Shown piece by piece: positions 44,562-54,403 of a stretch of DNA of 64,000 bases; position 1 is the first letter of the stretch, and every line of letters begins with the position of its first letter. The DNA is from Planctomycetota bacterium (lineage in GTDB: Bacteria; Planctomycetota; Phycisphaerae; Phycisphaerales; Phycisphaeraceae). The position numbers and the translations under genes were made by a program. The notes under the pieces are model-generated. The model had not been told where the DNA came from and searched no databases. It saw nothing but the letters and a program-made list of their open reading frames with translations. The stretch is from positions 1,302,001 through 1,366,000 of the forward strand of contig CP066225.1 in NCBI GenBank assembly GCA_016350165.1, given 5' to 3'.

Positions 44562-45695
44562 ATGCGTTCATTCATAACATCATTACTCTTCCTCACACTC
44601 ATATGCTCAACCTCCTCACTCAACGCAGATCAACCTAAAGACATTCAACTTTTCTCTCAAATCACCGCATCATTACACCATAAAAACGCGCCACTCAAAA
44701 TCATCCGCGATGACCTCGAAAAACAAACCGGCCGAAAATTCGACATCGTCTCCCCACGTCCAGACAACCCAATCGACGACAAACGCTTCACCATCAACAT
44801 CAGCAAACGCCCTCTCCCCCAACTAATCGCCGAACTCTCAAACCAAACAAACATTAAACTCCTTCATGATTACGCAGCTTCCGCTTTCTATGATTTTGCG
44901 AGCCCCACTGAAAACTACGTCGTACATAACTCCTTCATCTTCAATTATTACATCGATGACACAGTCGATTTTTCATCAACCGCAGCACAGCCCGCCAACT
45001 CAAACACGCGCAGACTTGGCATGATCTCTAACGAACAACCAAACATTGTCTTCCGAGTTTCCGCAGACCCTTTTGAAGTGCATGGCCTCAAATACACGTT
45101 CAAAAACCTTGCCCTCATTCTTACCAACGGCAAAACAATCACACTCACCGAAAACAAAGAATGCTACATCGGTGATCAATTAGAATTCGCAGCAAACTAT
45201 AAAAGCAATCAAATAAAATTAATCAAAGCTACAATTTCAGTCATCCAAAACAACCAAATCGAAAAAATCACCTTCCCACTCGAACCAAATGTCAATATCA
45301 CGCAAGGCCCAATCAAACTAACCACCTCATCAAAAACCTATCCCGTAGCATACCGCCTCCCCAAATACGATAACTTCAATCCAACCCCATACACATCATT
45401 CAAAATCCAAAGCACAGCGCCACAACCCAATAACAATCAACAAACTCACCAACCCACAAAACCAGCCATCGACCTCACCATCTTTTGCCTCAAAGATCCA
45501 TACGAAACTCATGACATGGACTATGAGCAAATTGATCAGTTCTACTACATCTTTACAACTGACAGCAACACCCACACAATCCAAGGCAACTTCCACGAAT
45601 CAACCTACGTCAAGCCCGGCATGACCAACACCTTCTACATCGCCATCGGCCAGCCAAAAGAATACACCGTCACCATCCCAATTCAGCATCAATAA
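44562..45695 (+). CDS. secreted STN-like domain protein
   Basis: A 377-residue exported protein. A signal peptide (MRSFITSLLFLTLICSTSSL, then NADQ) is followed by an STN-like region (residues about 32-105) with ITASLHHKNAPLKIIRDDLE, KQTGRKFDIV and FTINISKRPLPQLIAELSNQ. A second region around DPFEVHGLKYTFKNLALIL is shared with the upstream paralogue. A Gln/Thr/Pro-rich linker (NNNQQTHQPTKPA) leads to a last beta domain (DLTIFCLKDPYETHDMDYEQ). The second and third regions both start with a D-P-[FY]-E motif, which suggests an internal duplication. The function is unknown, though the periplasm is likely. Confidence 0.7.
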   Translation: MRSFITSLLFLTLICSTSSLNADQPKDIQLFSQITASLHHKNAPLKIIRDDLEKQTGRKFDIVSPRPDNPIDDKRFTINISKRPLPQLIAELSNQTNIKLLHDYAASAFYDFASPTENYVVHNSFIFNYYIDDTVDFSSTAAQPANSNTRRLGMISNEQPNIVFRVSADPFEVHGLKYTFKNLALILTNGKTITLTENKECYIGDQLEFAANYKSNQIKLIKATISVIQNNQIEKITFPLEPNVNITQGPIKLTTSSKTYPVAYRLPKYDNFNPTPYTSFKIQSTAPQPNNNQQTHQPTKPAIDLTIFCLKDPYETHDMDYEQIDQFYYIFTTDSNTHTIQGNFHESTYVKPGMTNTFYIAIGQPKEYTVTIPIQHQ

Positions 45696-46061
45696 TCCAT
45701 CGCAACACCACACATTCACCAACCGCAAAGCCCACATATCAATCATACTATGACTGCCTAACAACAAGTTAGCCTAACAGATGATTAGTCTATCTATCGA
45801 TTAGTCCCGATAATAAATTGCATGTTCATATTGAGAAGTAAATCACTCCTCAATGCGGTCTATCATCTAAAAAAATCCTTACCTACCCAGCAGCAGCAGC
45901 ACAATCGTTACAAACCTACCCCCCATTTTTTCCTGCTTTTTATAAACAGCTATAACGCTCCGAAATTTCGCCGATGCTGAGTGTATGAGAGGATGAAATC
46001 ACACATCATTTCAGAATACATGACAACATAATAACGCCGTAACTTCAGCAGGTATAAGAGG
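45696..46061. other. intergenic region, nothing recognised
   Basis: About 366 bases. Two GATTAGTC copies near 45784-45807 are the only short repeats noted. No gene, RNA or terminator is seen. Confidence 0.4.
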
Positions 46062-46490
46062 ATGGGCACACCACTACCGCAATTTAATCAAACGTCACGA
46101 GAATGTGGATCATGTAATTCATGCTGTACCGCTTTGTCTATCGCATGCATAGAGAAGCCCGCAGGTGAACACTGCGAGAACCTATGTGAAGCTGGTTGCG
46201 TGATTTACGACGAAAGACCTGAACCATGTCGTGGGTTTACATGCCTTTGGTTGGCAGATAATCGTGGACTTTTTGATGTATTTGATCATCGACCGGACCG
46301 GTTGGGGGTCATGTTCGCAACTTCATCATCATCGCCTAACTCCATTGTTGCACATGAGTTATGGGCTGACGCAATGCATGACGAACAAGCCAAGATCATT
46401 ATCTACTTCCTCACGCAATTCTTTCCGATTGAATTCCGTGCACACAAAGAATCAACGCATGAGCCGCCACAATTCAGCGATGCAGCGTAA
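46062..46490 (+). CDS. YkgJ-like Cys-cluster protein
   Basis: A 142-residue protein with the zinc/iron-chelating CxxCxxCC motif (ECGSCNSCCTALSIACIEKP), then HCENLCEAGCVIYDERPEPCRGFTCLWLA, the pattern of YkgJ/UPF0153 proteins where eight or more cysteines bind a metal. The first ten residues are a short polar lead. No reaction is established for the family. ATG at 46062 is immediately preceded by AAGAGG, a slightly close ribosome binding site. It converges with hemB. Confidence 0.85.
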   Translation: MGTPLPQFNQTSRECGSCNSCCTALSIACIEKPAGEHCENLCEAGCVIYDERPEPCRGFTCLWLADNRGLFDVFDHRPDRLGVMFATSSSSPNSIVAHELWADAMHDEQAKIIIYFLTQFFPIEFRAHKESTHEPPQFSDAA

Positions 46491-46571
46491 TCGGTTGCGT
46501 AATAATTTCGCGCAGCACAATCATCTGCACAACACATTGTGGTAACGACAATTACACAACATACAAAAACA

Positions 46572-46600
46572 GGTCAGCTGCAAAGCTGACCCGTTTGTTT
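46572..46600. terminator. bidirectional terminator between the YkgJ-like gene and hemB
   Basis: GGTCAGCT at 46572-46579 pairs with AGCTGACC at 46584-46591 around GCAA. T-rich stretches follow on both strands, stronger on the minus strand towards 46564. Confidence 0.75.
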
Positions 46601-46672
46601 TATGCGCTTTTATTGTGAATTCCACCCTGCCCACTCACACGATCTGAATCAATTTCAGACAGTCTTTTTTGA

Positions 46673-48141
<1,469 letters not shown>

Positions 48142-49455
48142 ATGAGAAATATATTTGATCAATACTCACAACCTGAAAACAAAGTTACACATGCTTTGAT
48201 TACAGCCTTGACTGAGGATCGTAAATTACTCAAACCATTTCTTAAGATGTTGGATGTTAAACAGCCAAGCGGGTATGAACATTTGCATATTGATCAGCAA
48301 TGTGTTCCGGGAAGTGATTTACAGAGTTCGCTAACTGATGGTGAACTTGAGAAACGTGGATTACCTGATGGTTGTATTTACGATGATGAAGAGTGGGCTG
48401 TTTTAATTGAGGTTAAAGTGCAGGCTGAGATAAGTGTTGATCAATTGAGACGGCATCGCAAGACCGCAGAAAAATATGGATATACCAATACGAACGTTGT
48501 GCTGATTACGATTGATAAACCTAAGCGTCTGCCGAAGTGGGTAAAGCACATTGAGTGGCGGGAAGTATATACCTGGTTTTGCAACTACAGAACGACATCC
48601 TATTGGGCCAATCAACTTGTTCAGTATATTGAAGTTTTCGAAACTAAAATGCCTGAAAAAGACTATGAAATAAGAGGAACAATGACACAATTCAACGGTT
48701 TTCATTTTAGCGAGAAGCATCCATACACATATCAACAAGGCAAGCGGCTTGTTAAGTTATTGCACCAAGAATTAAGGCAACATAAGAAGCTTGTCAGTGC
48801 ATTGGATCTTGACGTTAATTCTACAGGCAGAAAAGGTATTACCAGGAATCCTGATGGTGGCGTTTGGGATACGATCACAACCGTAAAAGCATCGAAGTTT
48901 GACAGTCACACTTCGCATCCACATGCAACGGTGGATTTAGAACCAACACAAATCTCGCCAGCTTTAACGATTCCGAACAGTATTCGTGGTGGTGTACGTA
49001 AGAAACTGGCTGGTATTGGCATTGAAGGGTTTGCTGATATTATCAAAGAGATAAATCGTAATATGGAACCATTGTACGAGCGTGTCCCATCGATAACGCC
49101 GAAGATATATATCATTCAGCGGTATTACAAACAAATGGGCGCACCAGCAAGACATGATGCGTTATTAGAGGTAAACATTCGCACAATTGCGAGTGATGTG
49201 TCCAGCGGGGTATGGAAACATCAACCGATGTGGTGTGATGCGATTTACAGTATTCTGTTAAACAAGAAAACAAATATTCAATTGGGGTTGCGAACTTTTG
49301 TTGCATATGATGATCGCGTGATGCAAAGTGGTCCTGATGCAGTTAATACGGTTGCTGAGATATTGATTGCTTGCAAGCCGATATTTGACTTGTTTTATGA
49401 AACTAAGATTGATGCCAGTTCGGAAAGAAAAAAACTAGCAGCAGTGAAGGTTTGA
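48142..49455 (+). CDS. PD-(D/E)XK nuclease superfamily-like protein
   Basis: A 437-residue protein. The N-terminal 110 residues have the pattern of this nuclease fold: PENKVTHALITAL (first helix Glu), LPDGCIYDDEEWAVLIEVKV with Asp76, Glu90 and Lys92 in the PD...E-x-K arrangement, then SVDQLRRHRKTAEKYGY, the usual Gln/Arg helix. The remaining 300 residues, including YTYQQGKRLVKLLHQELRQ and KIYIIQRYYKQMGAPARHDA, form a domain I do not recognise. Such proteins are often restriction or defence-related nucleases, but no partner gene (methylase, helicase or ATPase) is next to it. The ORF is AT-rich relative to its neighbours. The target is unknown. Confidence 0.6.
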   Translation: MRNIFDQYSQPENKVTHALITALTEDRKLLKPFLKMLDVKQPSGYEHLHIDQQCVPGSDLQSSLTDGELEKRGLPDGCIYDDEEWAVLIEVKVQAEISVDQLRRHRKTAEKYGYTNTNVVLITIDKPKRLPKWVKHIEWREVYTWFCNYRTTSYWANQLVQYIEVFETKMPEKDYEIRGTMTQFNGFHFSEKHPYTYQQGKRLVKLLHQELRQHKKLVSALDLDVNSTGRKGITRNPDGGVWDTITTVKASKFDSHTSHPHATVDLEPTQISPALTIPNSIRGGVRKKLAGIGIEGFADIIKEINRNMEPLYERVPSITPKIYIIQRYYKQMGAPARHDALLEVNIRTIASDVSSGVWKHQPMWCDAIYSILLNKKTNIQLGLRTFVAYDDRVMQSGPDAVNTVAEILIACKPIFDLFYETKIDASSERKKLAAVKV

Positions 49456-49501
49456 TGAGTAGTTGCTGTTATGAACTTGAATGATTAAATCGGGGCAAAA
49501 C

Positions 49502-51256
49502 ATGTCGTGGCTGATGGAAAATGTTCTTTGGTTTTCAGAGCTGATTTGTATTTATATTGCGTGCGCGTTTGTTGGCAAGGGTATTCATGGGAAGGGTGTG
49601 GATGATCATCCTATTTGCCCGTACTGTAAGTATGATTTGCATGGGCATCATGTTGATTTGAGGGTGGTAAAGAATCGGTGGAAGCAGAAGTGTCCTGAGT
49701 GTGGTGAGAAGTTTTGGGGCAATACGAAGTCGATTATTGTTGGGCATAAGGTGAGGAACTGGCGACTTGTGTGGGTGGGGCTTTTGTTTGCAGTGGTTTT
49801 TGTTTTGGCTTTTCATTGGCATGATATTGTGACAAGTCAGCCAACGCTTTTGCCGAACCGTGCGGTGGTGAAATTGGTTGCGGATTCAGAGGCGGATTAT
49901 TTTACGGTTCATGAATTAAGTGAAGAGATTGTGATTCGGCTTGATAACGGAGAGCTTGATCAGGGGGCGATTGATCTTTTGGTGGATAGGTTATTAGAGA
50001 ATGCTGAGAAAAGAGAGTTGCCTTGGTACAGCGGTTGGCGGAGTTTGCTGATAGCGCTTGATAAGAATGGGCATTTGTCGATAGAGGATCAGAAGCGATG
50101 GGTGAAAGCGGATATGGGTGAAGGGGCTATATTGTTTCCGGATAAGGTATCTAATCGTCAATTAGATCAAGTCAGGTTAGTGATTGTTGAGCGTGATGGT
50201 GGGCTTATTCCGAACAATCGCGAAGGTAATCGGCATAGTGATCGAGATATGGTAACGGGCGGATTTGACTATATGTCGTGGCGAGTGATGTCATGTCAAT
50301 TGAAAGTGAATGATGGGGATATAGGGGAAGAAATTGTGTTTAAGAAGGATGAGATGCGTGCGTTACTGCGAGGGAATAAGAACGGGAAAATTGTTGCGTT
50401 ATCTGAGAAAAGCCAATCTGATATAAAACGGTTAATGCGTGAGGGTGAAAATGAGCTGATTTTATCGATGCAAGTTGCTTATGATGGTGCGGATCCTGTG
50501 TATACGGGGTTTACGGTTTGGGTGGATAGTGAGCCTATCACGTTTGCGAATGTGGGGGATGAATTGGCGGGGGCGGAATTGATTGAGGATAAGGGGAAAG
50601 TTGAGAAGGTTAAAGAAGCGATGTTACCTTGCAGTCGCGCGGCGATTATGAATAGAAATATGCGGAGAGGAGAGGCATGGCGCATTGAGCCTTGCACGAA
50701 GGTGTTTGCGAAGGGGCGAGAGACGGTTTTTCAGTCGGATGAATATGAGGAGATGCTGATAGATGACGGGCTATTCTTGAATTTTGTAATGGTTGGTGAA
50801 GCGGGTATGGAACATGTGAATGATAAGCAGTTTGTGATGTTTGAAGAGATTGATGAACCGATGTGTTATGAGGTTGTGCTGCGTGTTGATGGGATTGAGT
50901 ATAAGCAAGAGGGGCATGTTTATTTTGAGCCTAAAGAAGGACTGAATAACGATCTTTTCCCATCGGATGGCATGCAAAGAGATTGGACGTGGGATGGAGA
51001 GGTATTTGAGTTGCCTGAAGGAGTGAAGGGAAGGAAGGGCGATGTGATTTTGAGGGCTGAGCCGGGGTATGCGAATAATGTACTACATATGAAGGAGATT
51101 TTGGGTGGTGAGATTATTTATAAAGATGTTTATTTTTTGCATGTACCGAATCATGTTGAGCGATTGAAGTGGCGAAGCCTTGGAGAGAAGGCGAAGTGGA
51201 TGTTAGTGGAAGATGGGGTGCATGAGAGTATGAAAGCGATTGATGAGCTGAAGTGA
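49502..51256 (+). CDS. membrane-anchored protein with N-terminal zinc ribbon, function unknown
   Basis: A 584-residue protein. The N-terminus has a hydrophobic stretch (MSWLMENVLWFSELICIYIA), then ICPYCKYDLHGHHVDL and KQKCPECGEKFWG, a zinc ribbon like the CxxC(G)YNLxG ribbons of other planctomycete membrane proteins. LVWVGLLFAVVFVLAF is a second membrane helix. The rest (residues 120-584) is a large, probably extracytoplasmic region. LSIEDQKRW and MSWRVMSCQLKVNDG resemble LSKDQEDRW and YQWRVRWGELKLNGE of the gene at 52785. ATG at 49502 has CGGGGC eight bases upstream and was preferred over 49481. The G-rich codon use is striking. Confidence 0.6.
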   Translation: MSWLMENVLWFSELICIYIACAFVGKGIHGKGVDDHPICPYCKYDLHGHHVDLRVVKNRWKQKCPECGEKFWGNTKSIIVGHKVRNWRLVWVGLLFAVVFVLAFHWHDIVTSQPTLLPNRAVVKLVADSEADYFTVHELSEEIVIRLDNGELDQGAIDLLVDRLLENAEKRELPWYSGWRSLLIALDKNGHLSIEDQKRWVKADMGEGAILFPDKVSNRQLDQVRLVIVERDGGLIPNNREGNRHSDRDMVTGGFDYMSWRVMSCQLKVNDGDIGEEIVFKKDEMRALLRGNKNGKIVALSEKSQSDIKRLMREGENELILSMQVAYDGADPVYTGFTVWVDSEPITFANVGDELAGAELIEDKGKVEKVKEAMLPCSRAAIMNRNMRRGEAWRIEPCTKVFAKGRETVFQSDEYEEMLIDDGLFLNFVMVGEAGMEHVNDKQFVMFEEIDEPMCYEVVLRVDGIEYKQEGHVYFEPKEGLNNDLFPSDGMQRDWTWDGEVFELPEGVKGRKGDVILRAEPGYANNVLHMKEILGGEIIYKDVYFLHVPNHVERLKWRSLGEKAKWMLVEDGVHESMKAIDELK

Positions 51257-51360
51257 GGTGATGAGGGTGTGGGGGGGGTATGTGATGTTGGTTGGGATAA
51301 GGTATGATGGAGGGGTTGCCTGTGAGTGTGTGTATGGACTTGAGATGAATCATTGCGCAG

Positions 51361-52716
51361 GTGTATGGTGATATGATTTTTAATTTTTCTTTGTATGGTT
51401 TTTTGAAGAATCAAAGGTACTTTGAGCCGTTCATTGTGCTGGCGTTTATTGATAAGGGGTTGACGTTTTTCTGGATCGGGTTGCTGATCGGGATACGTGA
51501 GGTTGCGACGAATGTGATGGAAATCCCGACGGGGGCGATGGCGGATACGATGGGGCGAAGGTACTCGATGATCGCTTCGCACTTGGCGTATATCGCTGCG
51601 TTTATTTGTTTGGGATACTTTGAGCAATTTGAAATGATGGCGGGGGCGATGGTACTGTTCTCGATTGGGGAAGCGTTTAGGACGGGGACGCATAAGGCGA
51701 TGATCTTCTCGTGGTTGAAGGCTAATAATAAGTTAGACCAGAAGAAACATGTGTATGGGTATACGCGATCATGGTCGAAGATGGGGACGGCTGTGGGCGC
51801 ATTGATTGCGGCGGGGTTGTTGCTGGTGACTGAACGATATGACTATGTGTTTTATGTTTCTGCGATTCCGATGTTGTTTGGGATTGTGAACTTTTTGTGT
51901 TATCCGAGCTGTGTTGAGTCACCTAAGACGGCACCGTCGAGGGTGTTGAAGCAAGGTGATTGCCGACATGCACCGCTGTCTGAGGGTGAGGGGAAGAAAA
52001 GTGTTGGGCAGGTTGTGAAGACGCTATGGATGGGGATTAAACATGCTGCGACGCATAAGAAGTTGAGAGCATTATTGGTGGAGGATGTGACTTTTGAGGG
52101 GATGTTTAAGGCGACGAAGGATTATTTGCAGCCGATTTTGCAAAGTGCTGCATTGGCGATGCCGGTGGGAGGTGTTATGTGGTTGAGTGAAGCAAATGAG
52201 ACGCAAAAGACGATTGTTTTGGTGGCAGTGGTGTATGCAGTGTTGTCGGTGTTTGCATCGTTTGCATCGAGGAAAGCTGCGAAGTTTAGCGATGGGTTTG
52301 AGGATGATTCGAAGGCGACGAAGGCGATCTGGTTGCTGTGTTTCGTATCGTTTGTGATGGTGACGGTAGGCTCATTTGTGGGATGGTATTTTGCAATTGC
52401 AGCGGGATTTGTGGCGGTGGCGATCTTTCAGAATCTTTGGCGGCCGCTGATGATTTCGAGAATCGCAGAACATGTGGATGACGAAACGATGGCGACTGTA
52501 CTGTCGGTCGAGTCGCAGGGTAAGACGATGTTGACGGCAGTGTTAGCGCCGATGATTGGATTTGCGGTTGATTATGTTGGGAAGATGAATGGTGATTTGC
52601 AGTATTTGCCGATCGCGGGGCTGGGGCTAATAGTATGCGTGTGGTTCTGTTTGAAGAAACGTGATGATGCGAAAACTCAAACTGAAGAAGTGCTAGAAGT
52701 TGCGGTTGAAGCATAG
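51361..52716 (+). CDS. MFS transporter
   Basis: A 451-residue polytopic protein with about 12 membrane helices. The N-terminal NFSLYGFLKNQRYFEPFIVL and GLTFFWIGLLIGIREVATNV are typical of a MFS group of unknown substrates, and EIPTGAMADTMGRRYSMIAS holds the conserved G-x-x-A-D-x-x-G-R-R loop between helices 2 and 3. The start is GTG at 51361; an in-frame stop 15 bases before it leaves no better start. It lies between two related membrane-anchored proteins on the same strand, about 100 and 70 bases away, and may share their transcript. The substrate is unknown. Confidence 0.85.
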   Translation: MYGDMIFNFSLYGFLKNQRYFEPFIVLAFIDKGLTFFWIGLLIGIREVATNVMEIPTGAMADTMGRRYSMIASHLAYIAAFICLGYFEQFEMMAGAMVLFSIGEAFRTGTHKAMIFSWLKANNKLDQKKHVYGYTRSWSKMGTAVGALIAAGLLLVTERYDYVFYVSAIPMLFGIVNFLCYPSCVESPKTAPSRVLKQGDCRHAPLSEGEGKKSVGQVVKTLWMGIKHAATHKKLRALLVEDVTFEGMFKATKDYLQPILQSAALAMPVGGVMWLSEANETQKTIVLVAVVYAVLSVFASFASRKAAKFSDGFEDDSKATKAIWLLCFVSFVMVTVGSFVGWYFAIAAGFVAVAIFQNLWRPLMISRIAEHVDDETMATVLSVESQGKTMLTAVLAPMIGFAVDYVGKMNGDLQYLPIAGLGLIVCVWFCLKKRDDAKTQTEEVLEVAVEA

Positions 52717-52784
52717 TGTTATAGAAGTGTAATGATATGATATAAAGTTAATCTTACATACTGATTATTCTGGAGGGTTTATTG

Positions 52785-53564
52785 ATGGGCATGATCGTTG
52801 GTTTAGGTATCTTGGCGATAGGGATTGCTTTGGTTGGTACGTTGTGGTTTGCGATGCGAAAGAAATGGGGGTTTGCGGGAGTGGGTTTATTGGGGATGGT
52901 TGTAATTGGGTTGTTCTCTATTCATATGATCAAGCAACGTTATGAGTATGACATTCTGCATAAACGGGCGGAGACACTGTTACGTATTGCGGAAATGAAG
53001 GATGTGCCTTGGGATCATGAAAATGGTGAGAAGCTCATTGCCTGTTATTTGGGAGGTGGGCTGAGTAAGGATCAAGAGGATCGCTGGATTGATTTACTAT
53101 TTGATCGTTATGAATTAATTACGCCGAGCCAGATATCTGAAAAGAGCCTGCCTGAAACTGTATTTCTTGTGAAGTTTGTGGAAGGTGATAAGGTCAGAGG
53201 TTGGCGAAAGATAGATACTTCGAGGAAGCAAAAGTATCAATGGCGAGTGAGATGGGGTGAATTGAAGTTAAACGGGGAGTTGCTTCATGACTTGCGGAAT
53301 GACATGGCTCATCAGGTGGTGATGAATCTAATTGAGCACCCAAAAATTAAACATACGATCCGTATGAAACATGAAGAAGCGATGAAAGATCCAAAGGGTG
53401 AATGGCGAAATGTATTGCAGAAACATGTCGGTGAGGGAGAGCTTGAAATCAGTTTACATATTGAAATGTTTAGTGAGGAAGACGGCTGCGGGTTTGAGAA
53501 AAAGATTTGGGTGAAGCCTGTGCCGATTGAAGTGGTTACAGACGATGAGTTGAATGCGAATTGA
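52785..53564 (+). CDS. hypothetical membrane-anchored protein related to the 49502 gene
   Basis: A 259-residue protein with two N-terminal membrane helices (IVGLGILAIGIALVGTLWF and AGVGLLGMVVIGLFSIHMI) and a 200-residue exported region. LSKDQEDRWIDLLFDRYEL and YQWRVRWGELKLNGELLHDL resemble segments of the large protein upstream of the MFS gene, so the two are probably distant paralogues. GGAGG lies eight bases before ATG 52785. No family is recognised. Confidence 0.6.
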   Translation: MGMIVGLGILAIGIALVGTLWFAMRKKWGFAGVGLLGMVVIGLFSIHMIKQRYEYDILHKRAETLLRIAEMKDVPWDHENGEKLIACYLGGGLSKDQEDRWIDLLFDRYELITPSQISEKSLPETVFLVKFVEGDKVRGWRKIDTSRKQKYQWRVRWGELKLNGELLHDLRNDMAHQVVMNLIEHPKIKHTIRMKHEEAMKDPKGEWRNVLQKHVGEGELEISLHIEMFSEEDGCGFEKKIWVKPVPIEVVTDDELNAN

Positions 53565-53572
53565 ATAGCCAT

Positions 53573-53602
53573 AAAAAAAGCCCGCTGCATGAGCGGGCTT
53601 TT
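53573..53602. terminator. bidirectional terminator between convergent genes
   Basis: AGCCCGCT at 53579-53586 pairs with AGCGGGCT at 53592-53599, flanked by an A-run and a short T-run, serving both the hypothetical gene and the response regulator. Confidence 0.9.
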
Positions 53603-53623
53603 AGTTTGTTTATTTGTGTAACG

Positions 53624-54250
53624 TCAGACGCTTGTTTTTGAAGCGGTTTCGACGGCAACGGCCATGCGGACGAGCTCGGCGAGTGAACCTGCGTTCATCT
53701 TCTCCATCACATGAGCGCGGTGAACTTCGATCGTCTTGTGAGAGAGATCAAGTTCAGCAGCGATCTGCTTGTTAAGGCGACCTTGGACGACGAGGTCCAT
53801 GACTTGACGCTCACGAGGTGTGAGACGTTTGAGGCGAGCTTCAATTTCGCCTCGCTGCATCATGGATTCTCGGCGTTCAGCGTCCTGTTCGAGCGCATCG
53901 CGTATGCGATCAAGAAGAACTTGATCGGAGAAGGGCTTCTCGATGAAATCGAGAGCTCCGGCTTTCATAGCGCGAATTGCGACGGGGACGTCGCCGTGGC
54001 CGGTAATGATGATGACTGGAAGGCGGATGCCACGTTTCTTAAGTTGATCTTGCAGATCGAGCCCGGACATGCCTGGAAGGCGAACATCAACTACGAGAGC
54101 ACCGGCGGTTGCACCTTCACACTCATTAAGGAAATCCATAGCGGTTTCGTAGTTTTTCACCTGCAGGCCGACAGATTCGATGAGCCACTTAAGTGAATCA
54201 CGTACTGCCTTATCATCATCGACAACATATACGGTTGGGTTCTCGTTCAT
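53624..54250 (-). CDS. FixJ/NarL-type response regulator
   Basis: A 208-residue DNA-binding regulator. The receiver domain has acidic residues Asp11-13 (YVVDDDKAV), the phosphorylated Asp55 in VVDVRLPGMSG, Thr83 in IIITGHGDV and Lys105 in FIEKPFSD. The C-terminal LuxR-type helix-turn-helix (residues about 142-185) reads LTPRERQVMDLVVQGRLNKQ and then IAAELDLSHKTIEVHRAHVM. The receiver sequence is closest to FixJ. It follows the sensor kinase gene on the same strand by 153 bases and is the obvious partner. Confidence 0.95.
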   Translation of the reverse strand: MNENPTVYVVDDDKAVRDSLKWLIESVGLQVKNYETAMDFLNECEGATAGALVVDVRLPGMSGLDLQDQLKKRGIRLPVIIITGHGDVPVAIRAMKAGALDFIEKPFSDQVLLDRIRDALEQDAERRESMMQRGEIEARLKRLTPRERQVMDLVVQGRLNKQIAAELDLSHKTIEVHRAHVMEKMNAGSLAELVRMAVAVETASKTSV

Positions 54251-54403
54251 ATGTCTTTAGCTGTGTTGTCGGGAAGCGTCTCAGTCAGCTAACCAAAGCC
54301 TTAGAGACGTATCCCCCTGTGCCCTATTATCACTTACATGATAACGTATCTTTTGCGACTTCAACAATATAAAACTATTTAATTCTCCTCTTGGGAGAAT
54401 ATC

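Noticed and set aside
48142-53564. A complete defence island around the nuclease-like gene
   Set aside because: The neighbours are hemB, an MFS transporter and uncharacterised membrane proteins. No methylase, helicase, ATPase, CRISPR or integrase is present.
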